DNA from: Eudromia elegans
Taxonomy: Eukaryota > Chordata > Aves > Tinamiformes > Tinamidae
Reading direction: 5' to 3'
DNA: 64,000 nt
Assembly (NCBI GenBank): GCA_003342815.1
Contig: PTEX01000293.1
Coordinates: 324,172-388,171 of the forward strand
Under the pieces are notes generated by a model. That model made no database searches. It was not told the DNA's origin and saw only the letters and a program-made list of their open reading frames with translations. Positions 40,886 through 53,194 of the stretch are shown here, one piece after another. Numbering within the stretch: the first letter of the stretch is position 1; each line of letters opens with the position of its first letter. Position numbers and translations under genes: made by a program.

Positions 40886-42184
40886 TTTTGCATTCAACAG
40901 AGATAAAAGATTCTCTGTACTCCAGTTCTTGCAAGTTCTAATGTGTTTGGGGCTGTTTGTTGGGCTGCCCAGCAGCACTACCTCTTGCCCTGTGCTTTAG
41001 GTGTCCTGCTGCAAGGAAGGAAGGGTCTCACCATGTCTGTTCAGGGCCAGGACACTCTATTCCAGGGCAGAAACACCTCATTACCTAACGAGCAACATAA
41101 GGCAACGAGACTGCAGAAAAGGAGGATGCTTTTACCTGACTCGCTATGGTTCTAGGTGGACTTGGTCTAAACTTTCTCATTTTGCTGTGATGTGCTTGCC
41201 TAAACTGGTCTGTTCTGTCTGATCAATGCAACTTCCAAAGCTTCTTGCCTGTTTTTAGGCTTTTGTCCTGCCATGGGCGGAAAATATCAATTCATAAAGT
41301 CTGAGCTTAGACTACTTCTGCATTAGGGGCAGGCTCTTCTCTGTGTTTGTAGCACATGTAAGTTCAGTTATGTCTTTGCCCAGGACTTGGCCTTTTAACT
41401 GCTGCTAAAGGGCTGGTTTGAGTTCTGTGTGGGTAGCACGTAGCCTCCTGATGTTCACTCTGAAAGCTACGGATTAATCCGTGGAATTATAAAATGTTAA
41501 TACGAGTCAAGCACCAACTTAATTCATATAAGGCAGCTAAACTCTATCTCACACCTAATGCTAGATGTGCTTACCAGGTGAGTGCTGCCCTACTAGACAA
41601 CATAGTTAAGAGAAGGTCTTGGTCTTCTGTATTTATTTCCCAACATCCATGTCTCAGGGGGACTAACTGCACTGTGCACAGAGCAGGTGGCCGCAGAGCC
41701 GGTAGCTCCTTTCTCCCAGGATGGACTTCCCTGCCACGGAGAGGGCATGGGCAGTGATGTTGTAGAGACTAGAAAGAGAAGAAAGAGCAGAGATGCTCTT
41801 GAAGAATGTGCTTATATTTGGTAGCTGCTTCCAAAATACAATGGATGGCTAGAGGTGTTTATCATCCCACTCGTAATGAAGCCATTACGCTGCAGTCACA
41901 GCGCTGAATCACAGCTAATAGATTTTCATTTTGTTTTCTCAGTTAAGTCATTTTTGATAAATGTAGAAATGTGTCGGGAGCAGCTTATCTCAAGTAGACA
42001 GTTTCTTTTTAAGTCAGTGCCTTGAACATGCCTTGCATGAGGATTTTTGGAAAGAAAAAAGGGTTTCTTTAATAAATATTTGCAGGTATTAGATGCTGAA
42101 CCTGAAGTATCTGTCTACTGAGTACCAATCTTGTACTTGGAGATCTGCTAACTTGCTGCTGTTTAAGATAAGTATGCATTTCTC

Positions 42185-42233
42185 TGTGTATGTGTATTTG
42201 TGTATATACACATACTCGTGTATTTGTGTGTGC
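42185..42233. repeat. Imperfect TG/TA alternating tract
   Basis: Degenerate alternating purine-pyrimidine sequence (TGTGTATGTGTATTTG followed by TGTATATACACATA and TGTGTGTG). It includes a short self-complementary TGTATATACA core at 42201-42210. Degraded microsatellite. Confidence 0.75.
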
Positions 42234-44655
42234 AAATGCAAAAGGGTAGAATTTTATAATATTATGTAATTCATTTTGAAACTTTCCATGTTGTCTTAAA
42301 ATAACTTAAATGATTTTTATTATAATTCTCTTCTCTGAAACAAACTTTTACCTTCAGATACATGTATATGGAGGTAATTTGTCTAACTGACTATTTCCTT
42401 CTATTTTAAGTTCAGATGGCGAGTGCTGCTTTGCACGTGCCTGACAGTGACAGTGCATGGTAGATCATTGTGCTAGGTTGTCCCTTCCAGAATTCTTCTG
42501 AAAGTGTTTTCAGTCCAGAGTATCTCACCTTCTCTCCCTGCCAAATATGTTAATTATTATTTTTTCCCCCTGGCTGGAAAAATTCTAGCAGTGATTAAAC
42601 CAGCTTTCTTGGAAATGCTGAGGCTGAGCCAATTTTCCGAGACTGCTGGGGAACTTCATGTTGGCGTTTGTGAGCTTGGGGGCCCCAAAGTAAGCATGCG
42701 AGCATGGGGCTTGGGCCAGGTTTGCCAAGGTGTTCTGCAAATGCAGAGAGGAGGGTTTTCAGGAGGACCTCAGCAGAATCCCAGGAGGCCCTTTTTTAGC
42801 AACTGAAGGAAATGAAGTAACAAATGAATCTAGCCCCTTGGCATTTTAGAGAGCATTGCTTTCAGATGTGCTGAGCACCACTTCTCTTTCAGGGGAGTTA
42901 ACTTGGCCTTCGCCTGAAAATCCAGCCCAGCACAAGGCCTGAATGGGGCAGCACCAGGAGCCTTCTTCACAGAGTCGAGTGCCATTGCCAGCAAGCCCAG
43001 TCAGGCCCCCAGGGTCCTGTCCTGGCCCATGCACCATGCTGCTCTGTGGTCGCTTTTTCCCTTGCCCTTATTCCCAAACCTTAGACTGGACCTCACAAGC
43101 CTCCTGCTTTCTGCTACCTACTCAGTGTCCCCAGCTCTCGCCATCTTCTCCAGGTGACCTTCTCCCCAGCACAACTCAGACATATAAAACACAACTAACC
43201 AGCATCACATACTTAGACACCCAAACCGGCCAGCAGATTGGGTAAAATGTAAGCCATGCACATACAGTACCATAACCTCAGACCATTAAAATCACACACT
43301 TTGCATCTGTTTTAGGATTTATATATAAATATTGTACAGTGAAACTTTATTAGAGCTTAGTGAACTAAAAGCTGGTCTTGGATTTCCATGTGTCAGGAGT
43401 TATTTTGAATGTGCCACTGGGGTTAGGATGAAGGAACTGGAAGTTTGAAACAGGTTTGCTGAAATTCCTACTGATTTTATACAAAGTGAGTCTGCTTCTC
43501 AGAATAGTGTTGTCTTGATGAGACAGCAGCAGGGAAAACACACTTAAAGCATCCTCCATCAAGAAAAATGCCATGAACCCTCTAACCCATGCTGGCAAAT
43601 GTTTCACCGCAGCAAGACACGTACAAGGTAGACTTTCAGAGAACTCTGCCCCAGGGCTTTGGTAGGAACTTGATTGCTTTTGGTAACCTGAAAGCTTCCT
43701 TTGTAGCTTAAGATTATTTTACATTGCAGTGTCATTAAATGGGAAAGGATATATTTTAAATTCTAGTAGTTGATAAGGATCTTATGGTGAGTGTTTCAGC
43801 AGATGGTTTTTCAAATGTCTTTGTTTCTGTAATTTTGATAATAAAAATCAGCAGCAGCAGCTCTGCTGTCTCAGCTGTGTGGGTTCTGTACCTCAGCCTG
43901 CTGGCCCAGGCTTGCAGACCTGCCCTGCTCCCCAAGGCAGCGTGTTGAGTCGGCAACAGCTTCTGTACCAGGCTGGTGCCTGAGCTCTGAGCTCCTGCTT
44001 CCCGGGTGCCTAGCAAGCAGCAAGGAGAGGTGACGTGTTGAAGGTGGTTTGGTGGCACGCCACCCTTTGAAAGGTACAGCCACAATCCTAAGGGGTGCAG
44101 AGTGCGTGCAGGTCCGACCTGCGGAGCACAGGGCGCTGCCTGTGGCACCCAACCACTTTGTTTCTCCTCAGCATGCCCCGGAGAGGGTGTGTGGAAGCGT
44201 CCCACTTATTGCATGTGTGGCATTGAACGGCTTTGGGTGTCTGTGGGTGACCAGCCTCGTGTGTGCTGGTGGCCCCCCTGACTGATGGGATGGCAGAAAA
44301 ACCCACAAAATCTACATGGGAAATATTTCCTACTGGAGAAATAAAGTTGAGGGACCTGGGAGAAGTGGCTTGGAGCTGCTGATCACAGGGTTTTATCACC
44401 TCAAAGGGACTGTGCTACTGACAACATTTACTCAGTAATTGGAGAGAGTTGTACCCTCTGGGAAAGTGGAAGTAGGAAGGAGTTTTGGATCACTTGGTAC
44501 CTTTTCACTCATGAGGAAGAGAGGCTGACTGAGAGGAAGGCATGCTGTGGTTCTGGGGATTGTGTGTTACCATCTCGGAAATCATCAAGTGTTGGATTCC
44601 AAGTTGAGCCTTTTTCTGTTGAAGCCCGTGAGCTTTTCAAAATGGCTTGAAGCAA

Positions 44656-44687
44656 GTAAGAGGTGACCCAGTGTAAGAGGTGATCCA
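44656..44687. repeat. 15-bp direct repeat, 17-bp period
   Basis: GTAAGAGGTGACCCA at 44656-44670 recurs as GTAAGAGGTGATCCA at 44673-44687, with one C/T difference. Confidence 0.88.
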
Positions 44688-47600
44688 GGGGCTATCTAAG
44701 AAGAGCTGTGAGGACCCAAGCTATGAGGTGGCTGGCATGGTCCTGGCTCAGGGGCAAGTGACCCTTGCTGGAGCACACACAACTCACAGGTCCCTGCGGG
44801 CTGTCACCATCCTTGTCACCCCCAGAAACATTTGTCCATTTACACCCCTGCCCAGAGACTAGTTCTGTAGCGGTAACATTTTTTGGAAGATTTCCAGCCA
44901 GAGAATGTGTGGGACAAAGCTCCAGGTTGCCGACAGTGTGAATGTGCTTGTGGAGAGCACCTCTCCAGGGAGTGCCGGGACAGGGTGACTTCATATTTCA
45001 GGATGCCTGATGCAGTGGCAAGCTGTCAGGAGGCTGCAGGGGCCTTGGTAGAAGCCCATTCATTGCAGATATGTCCTCAGTGCAGCGGCTTGCCCCTATT
45101 TGGCAGAGCACTGAAGCACGTCTCTGACACTAATAGGTTGGGAGTATTGACTTGGAGTTGGGTGCAGTAGGGATTTTAATTAAAATATGCTTTCCTCAGT
45201 ACTGTGGTCTAGATAAAATCAAACTCTTGGACAACCTCAGTGAGGAGATGATTCCCATAGCATTTGTAAATATGGAGTGGCATTCTCTCTGATTTTAGTG
45301 CAAACTTGACCCTTTATTTGCTTTCTTCTTTCCAATACATTAGCACATCTCTGAAAAATACACTTTAAAGTGTTTTCTGTAGGCTCAATTTGTTTATTTA
45401 AGTTTATCACTGCTTTGTCCTTTACAGCAAAGAATCAAATTCATGAGACTTTTGGTGTATTGATTTCAATAAAAGTAGTAATTATTTCAGATGTAAGACT
45501 TTCAGCAATCAGGTCTGCTTATACTAAATACACTGCAAGAACAATTTTATGCTTAATCTTAGACTAGCTAGATTGGGAGGGGAAAAAACAAATTGCGTTG
45601 AAATTTCCATATTTGGTTGAACTTAGTAAAGTTGCAAGAAAACAGAGGATCCCTATTTGACGGTGGTGAGACTGGCAAAAGTGCTTGAATTTATTTGCAT
45701 ATCTCCTGTAGTTTCCTTTGGAAAGTTCATCAAATAACTCCAGAGCTTTACATTTATTTTATTGATGCTGTGTAGGTGTTTACTGAAGCAGAACAACAGG
45801 CGCCAGTCTTGCAATGTTAGGATCTTTCCTGCTGACCAGAGTCACTCCCTTGGTATGCTGCCCCCTCAAAGGTCTGGAGTCCCCTGGCTTCCCTGAAACT
45901 GGCCTTCAGAAGCTTGAACTCCACTTGGAAATCCTTTGGACTATAAGTCAGCCTGATTTGCTTTCTCTTAGCGGTTGACCCAAAGAAGTGTTTGTTAGGG
46001 AGGTTATTTCTGTTGGGTAGACAGTGCGGCTTGTTCAGAAGCCTGCTCTTCGAGGGGAGCGAGAACAGCAGGTTTGCTGTCCCCCGGGAGTGTCTGTGCT
46101 AGGGTGCTGCTGCCTTCTAGCAGAGGTCCTGTTTTTGCAAGCATGTCTCTTGAACAATGTCTGCTGGAGGATCTTGTGCAGTCCAGCTCTTCTGCTGCTC
46201 CCAGCTGGGATTGAAGAAAGCATTGCTCGGAGATGCTGCTGTCCACATTTACAAAACTTCTTTCCCTGGCTTCTCTGGGCCTAAAGATTTGAGAAAAGAA
46301 ACACCAGAATCTTCCTTTTGAAGGAAAATTACAGTTAAATCATAACAGTAAGAGCAGTGATCAAGGAAGGGAGCAAAAAGGCTTGTTAGCAGCTGCCTTG
46401 TTACTGTTGCATCTTCAGCTCTTACTTCTGTAGTAGCTTCTGTTCTGCATTATGCCAGGTCCTACTCATGGATCACATGTCAGTGTTAGCCTGATGGCAG
46501 CTAGTCATGTGTGTACCTGTGTTTTGCTCCTGCCCTTGCAAATCGCACCCTGTTCATCTCCGGGGTTTGGTGACACTATTATTTCAAATGCCAAGGTAGA
46601 TTACGATGTCCTATCAAATAAAAATGTGCACCTGAGCTGCCAGAGGACATTGATAAGTTCATTTTTAATGAGTGCTACTCATCCAGCCAAATTTGCTGTA
46701 GAGAGAGATGGCAGATCCAGGACAGAATATAATCTGTGCTATTCAACAGTAACTATTAGAGCAACTACCTGTCTGTATTCATTTTATGCTGGGTCTGAAT
46801 AGGAAATACCACTATGCAAAATACTGTCTAGGCAGTATATAGAATTTGAGGATTTTGCGGCCTCTACTTAGAGGGGATAAAAGTGAGAAATATTCTGTTT
46901 GCTTGTGCCAGGAGTGGTGCTTTTGGGTTGGACCAAGAAATAAGCACATCAGATTTGAACATCTTTACTGATAGAGGCAGGTAAGCAGTTTACAGTAACA
47001 CTTCTAAATGTGGTTATGTTTCTTTTTTTCTATAGTTTCAGTCATTTGGCCAGTTGTGACAAGTAAAGGCTGAAAGTTGATCTTTGTGTTTGGTGACACC
47101 TTGCCACAAACCACTGAATCCACTAAGGTTTGGTTTGGGGTCACCTCACCATACCCCAGGGTAAGCCAGAACTTATCCCAGGGGTTTTGTGTCGGTGGTG
47201 TTTGGGTGTGTGTGCGCGCTTCTCTATCCATCCTTCCCGATCTCTTCCTTGGCATCTCAAGCTGTTTTTCCAAGAAGGGTTAACTGGCTCTGAAGTTTGG
47301 GAATTTTCTGAGGAGATACAGTGACTAGTCCCAGAGGGGAAAAAGATGTATTTACTTAGGTCATATTCTCAACAATGCTATCTTTCCCCAGGCACTTCTG
47401 TATAAAAGTAAGCAAGTCGCGTTCTGAGATGTATTGAGGTAAAGATGTTTTCCATCAAGCCTCTCAATTTAAACATTGTTTCCCAGCCTCTTTCCTGCCG
47501 TCTTGGATTTGCCCCTCAGCCACCAAGAGGAAGATGCCTTTTCCTCCCCAGCCACCCAGAGCTAGGTCGAACACTGTGCTCGGAGCTGGACAAGCAGAAC

Positions 47601-48847
47601 AAAGACGATCCTTCACTGAATGCCCTGGGCTAAGGAGCACGAGCTACATGTGAGCTACAAGGCTGGAGTCCTGCTTAACATTAATTATTTATGCAGCTTG
47701 ACTTTGATTTGGAGATAGGTTAAATTGCCTTCTAGTAAATGCCTCTATTTAGAATGAAATGATAACTGGCTGCATCAGTTTCAGGACTGAATAATGCAAG
47801 TGCATTTCAGTGTAATCACAGCTTTCCTCTGTGTCAACCAGATCTTTTTAGCCTCTTCACATCTCAGTTATCTGATCTGAGAAAAGGGAATAATACTTGT
47901 GGGCAGTGCTGCCACATTCCCTGCTTGTAACATCTGTTAGAACTCTGGAATGGAAGAGTTTTTAGAAATGTAAAAGTTACTTTTTTTTCCATTGTTTCTT
48001 ATGGAATTGGCATGCAAACTACTTTGAGGAACTTTTCCAGGGTCATGTATTACAAGGGTGAGTGGCTGTATTCAGTTCAACCTATGTCATCTTTCTTCAA
48101 GCCAGACTGAAACGCTCCTGCTCCGAGTGAGTAGTACCATACTGCATAAAAAGTCTCATTGATTTCTGAAGGGCTTTCAGTGATATGTTGTACTATTCAT
48201 TGTGAAGTAAGGGAATAAATATCCCAGTCTGCCTCTACAATGAAAGCAACTGAAATTGGAGGGTGGGGAGTGGGAATTACAGAGACAAGGAAACCTTTCA
48301 TATAAAAAAGATGCAAAGAAAATGTGATTCATCTGAATGTCTTAACTCTAAAGAAAATCATTCGCTGGCAAATGATAGAATATAGCATAGAAACTGGCAT
48401 CAGTAGTGAAGCAGAATTTAGAAACCTCATTCCAAATAAAAGTATAAATTACTTGGCTGCTGTACCATACATTTAATCCAAACACTGGGAATTCAGCTGA
48501 AATACAACTTTTAGCCACTGAAGAAGTCCAGGGTTTAAAGGATGCAGTGTTTTGGGGAGGGAGGCTGGGGTGTGTTTGGGTTTTGTTGCATCTATGTTTC
48601 TGCCATATTTTACAGACAGATATTACAGAAATTATGCAACAATAATAGCTTCAGAGTTGCTAAAAAATGTGTAGGTTTAATTGTGTTGGTTTAAAGGTTA
48701 TATTAAGGGCCCAGTAATATCAGAGTCTGAGGTATTGGATGCCCACAAGCGTGTATGTATGTGCTGCTGTCCATGCAGCTTTCCTGCCTGGCCTGTGCTG
48801 TGGTGTCCACCCAGCAGCAGCATGCGGAGCTGTGCACACGAGCACAG

Positions 48848-48884
48848 CTCTATCCTCTATTCCCTCTATCTATCCCCTCTATCC
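48848..48884. repeat. Pyrimidine-rich CTCTATC imperfect repeat
   Basis: Several imperfect copies of CTCTATC/CTATC follow each other. Low-complexity sequence; the overlapping open frames are an artefact of it. Confidence 0.7.
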
Positions 48885-51800
48885 TGCTGTCCAACCAGAG
48901 GGAAACATCTAAGGTTACAGGGGGAGAAAAGTTATTTGGACCTGCCTTACTGTGGCCTGTGCAGAGGTCTGCAAGGCCAGACAGACACTCCTGTTTGTGC
49001 AGTGTTTTACACCAGGTTGGAGGACATACAGTATGGCAGGAAGAAGGGGGAAAGGACCTGAGGGGTGTGTGTGCTGTGCTTCCCATTTGTATTGCCAGGC
49101 ATCATCTTGAGATGCAGGTCCTAATCTCATGCGATTCAAGACTATCTGGAGATGGATAATCCTAGGAGAGGCAGTTTCTACAGCCCTCCCACCTGGGTGC
49201 CTTCCCTTGCTGTCCTTCACAAGCTCCCCTTCTTTCCCAACCCTGCACAGAAATGGCAAAAATGTTCCTGTTGAAGTAACACAGCAATGAATTTTTGAAA
49301 GGCGGCTTCTACATACTCTTGTTTTTATTTAAAGCAGACAGTTTCATAAAGGGGAGGAATTAAAGCATCAGTGACTTTCAAATGGGTGTGTAAATCAGAC
49401 TTCCAGTCGTGTTTGTGGGTTTTTTGCTATGTCTTGAAATGTTCCTGGGTAGCAAGGCAAGCACACAATCATCTCCCACCACAAACCATGACTTAAATCA
49501 GTCCCTTTTTTGAATGTAAACCAGGCTCAGATCTCTTATATCAAATACAATCCAGATACAATTAATTTTTCGCTAACACAAATCATTATTACAAATCCTG
49601 AGTACAAAGCCTAAATGATTAGTATCTTTTCTTTAAAGGGAAAAAGAAAACCTGAGGATGCTTAGCTGTTTCAGGCTTTTACCACTTGAACTAATACAGA
49701 TCCATAAAACCATATCCATGTTCTGAAAGTCATTTGATTATTCTCTAGCTAAGGGATTAAAGGATAAAATCCTGTTGTAATTAATTAGAAAGAAATGAGA
49801 AAAGGAAAAAATAAATAAAAATCAGGCTTCTAGGTTAAAGCAAGAACTAGCAGTCCATGGTCTTGTGAGGTCTTAAGCCTCTTGCATCGCTCAGAAGGAT
49901 ATGCATGTAGAGGATGTGATGGTAAGAAAGCAAAACCACAGCAGCAGAGACTCTAGATGTCCCTGACTTAATGTTCCAGTGGCACCCAGGCCCCCAGCCC
50001 CACAGCCAGCTCCTTTCTTTCACTGGGATGTTGGGGAGCTGGGCCCTTCAAGTTCCCTTCTTTGGCATTCCTCCAAGAATATTTGAGGCTGTTGAAAGCA
50101 GGATTGTTCTGGAAGAGGAATGGCAGCTCCACGTAGCCCTTTGCAGTGAGATTCCTCATCCATTGGCCACGTGTCATCCACAACCACATTTGCTCTCATA
50201 TCACAGGGTTCTTTTCACTGGGTGAACAGCTAGAAAGGATGCTGGAAAATGAGAAGGAACTGGCCAGCCATTGAGGCTTCTTCACAAGGACTTCTTAATC
50301 AGCTTCCCTACCCCTGTGCTCTCATCTCTGTCTGGTAATTTGCTCTACTTTATGTATACTCTGCTCATCATACAGATGGGCTTTTTACTTTATGCAGTAG
50401 CTCTTTCCACTTTGCCAACACTTTGCCATTTGCAGCTTTAATGCCTATTGATAGCACTTCGTCACCAATAGCTGCCAATGTATATATATTCCTTTTACAA
50501 GATGTTCACCCTCGGTTTTTATAGATGGCTTCAAATTTAGTCACAAACTGATTGAGAAGTTCATGTGCTTTCCGCATGGGATAGATTCATCAAAATGAGT
50601 GGAATCACAGGAGAATCAGGAACAGAGGCTAAGAAGCTTTTCTTTTAGTACCCTGCTGTGCTTCAAGCCAGAATCATTTACCCAAACTGCTCCTGTGAGT
50701 CTAGCCTGACTCTTAGTGTCTTCAACACCAGCAGTGGAGATGCTGCAATTTCTGAGCTGCTTACATGATCCCAGCACCAACTCATGCCCCTTGACTTGAT
50801 TTTTCTCTCCCATTGGGTATTTTACTCCCCAGAACTCCAAGGCAGGAGTCTTGAGATGTGCTCTTGGCAGTAAAGCCATGTCAAACAAGAGTTTGATACT
50901 CTTTACCTTTTTCCATGTCCTTTCTCACCCTGTCCTGTCCAACGAAGGACTCTGCTTTCCTTAGCCTGCCTTTGGATGCCCACAGGCCCTTCCTGTGGCT
51001 CTTTGCAGTGCTGCAGTCTTGATGCCTGCAGACAGTTGCTGCCCTGGGTCTGTAAGTTTGCAGATTGGTTCTTCTTTGTCAATAGAAGCTGGTGGAAACA
51101 TGGAGAAAAGAGACTGAGCATCAATCCCTTCTCAGGGGACTTTTCTTTCCTCCCCTTCTCCCTTAAGGGAAGATATTACAATAGTTACACAAACCAGAGC
51201 TCTGTGCCTTGCTCTTTCCCAGGAATTCTTCGGAGCTGCATTGGAAGCTGCCATCATTCCACAGCCTTTTCTTGTTTCTTATTTAGTCTTAATGAGGGAA
51301 CTAAACTTCCTCATATTCATTGAGAAGCAAACAACAATTCCTTGCAGACAAGTAGATGTGAACTTGTCCCTCTGCCTTCTGCTTTTTCTTTCCTCCAAAG
51401 GCACAGCTAGAAATAAGCACTGCTGCTCTCGGCTCGCTAGGGAAGTATTGACAGTGCTGGGGAATAGTCATGGCACAACCTGGGGATTCTTAGGGCTTGG
51501 TGCCCTGTTCCAGGAGTCAATATTTATACTTCCCATCACAACAGCCTGGCCTGGCTTCCTTTCAGCTTTCCAGTTTTTGTCAGCCTGCATTGCATGAGCC
51601 TACAGAGCCCATGCTGGAGAGGTGCTATCCCAGTACGTAGTAGTTGAAGGAAATTCATTGAAATCGCTGTTCTTTAGTGTTTTGAACTATTTTATATGTT
51701 TTTAATCTAAATTTGTAACTGAATGGCTATTAGTTTATGAGGTTTTGGAATTGAGTTTTGATTCCAAGCTTACTGAATGGCTGGTAACTATTTTAGACAC

Positions 51801-53177
51801 CAGTGAATTCATTGTTCACCATACCTTGATAAATAAAGGAAGGTGAAGAAGTAGCTAACTTAGCATGCTTAATTCACTATAACTCTTAATTTGACATCAG
51901 TGCATGAATGCTTCAAGCACAGTCATGACCCTGTTATGCTTAGGTACTCGAAATCCACCTAAATTACTGTCCACGTCCTGGAGACCCAGCAAAGAAATCA
52001 GAGGAGTGGTTGCAAGTTGCCTTCCGAGTCCCTTGTGCTCTTGGGGCTATTGGTTGCTTGCTCAGGGAATACCATGGAGCCAGGTAGGACCTTCCACTGG
52101 CCCCACTCTGTCTCTGCCCGTCTAGGAGACTCCTGCCTCTCCTCTGTGACGTGCTAGTCTTGATGAACTTTGCTTCAGGCCTCTAATCTATCCTTGAATT
52201 ATGGCTTTTTCCCCCAGTGGACGCAGTATGCAGTCCTTTCTCCATCAGCTGGCTCCAATTATGTGATGTTCACATGCTATATCTGAATAAATGTCCTTTG
52301 AAGTTAAAAAGCAGAAAGATGTCCTTGGTATGCTGCTTTGAGTCAATTGCTTCAAATAGGAAGAGCACTGTAGAGGTATAAAGGTTAATTTCACCCATCT
52401 CAATTTAACTTAAACAGGAATTTAATGAAGTCTAACAGATGCTGAATTTACTACCCCAGAAAGCCTAGTTTCTCTGCATTCTTTCCAAAGGCAGATATTC
52501 GATGATGTTTTCTTGCAAAGTGTGGCCAAAGTAGACATTGTTTGGCAAAGATCTTAACCATGGTGAATTAAACTAAAGAAAACTTGACCCAGCAAAAGGT
52601 TCACCCAAAGCCTTGATGTATTTTGACTTTCTCATCTGATTCTTTCTTTCCTACCTCATCCCTCATGTCATAGTCGAGCAATGATAAAGTTGCAGGGTGT
52701 TTTCTAAGTATTTCTCGCTCTCTGTATAGCACTGACCATGAATATGAATGGGGAAAGCTTTCCCGACCTGTTCTCTACTCTGATTTTCAGGATGTTCTTT
52801 TTCTAGAGACTGGTTACCCTTTGGCTTATCTTATTCATTGTATACAACACTCTCCTGCATTTCACTTGTGAGCAGTACAGTGTGTGAGAATAAGAAGCCC
52901 TGTTTTAAAGTATGGGGTGCGAACTAGATAAATAGCTGTCACATTCTACGTCCCAGTTCCAGTGCTTGAGGTATGTAATGTATTTTCTCTTCCTCTCTTT
53001 AATTCTGTATCCTGTGCAGTCTAACAACCTTGTGTATGGTCCTTCCACCTTTCTTCTCTTAGCAATTCTTCCTTTACTTTCTCTTTTCCCACCTTTAGGC
53101 GTGATGAGTTTGGCATGTGTCAATTAAAATATTAAGTATTCATTTAAAAAAAACTTAATCCCAAATGAACAAGCACA

Positions 53178-53194
53178 GATCTGCATTGCAGATC
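53178..53194. repeat. Perfect 17-bp inverted repeat
   Basis: GATCTGCA, a single T, then TGCAGATC: perfectly complementary 8-base arms. Too short to be a stable cruciform, but unusual as a dyad binding site. Confidence 0.85.

Noticed and set aside
40965..40985. GGGCTGCCCAGCAG, which recalls a phrase in CR1 3' regions
   Set aside because: The neighbouring sequence does not continue the CR1 pattern, and no terminal octamer repeat follows.
46452..46802. 116-codon plus frame with an Ig-domain-like phrase (VHLSCQ) that could be an exon of a surface protein
   Set aside because: The spacing of cysteines and the missing Trp and Tyr-x-Cys pattern do not fit an Ig domain, and no clear acceptor/donor pair brackets it.
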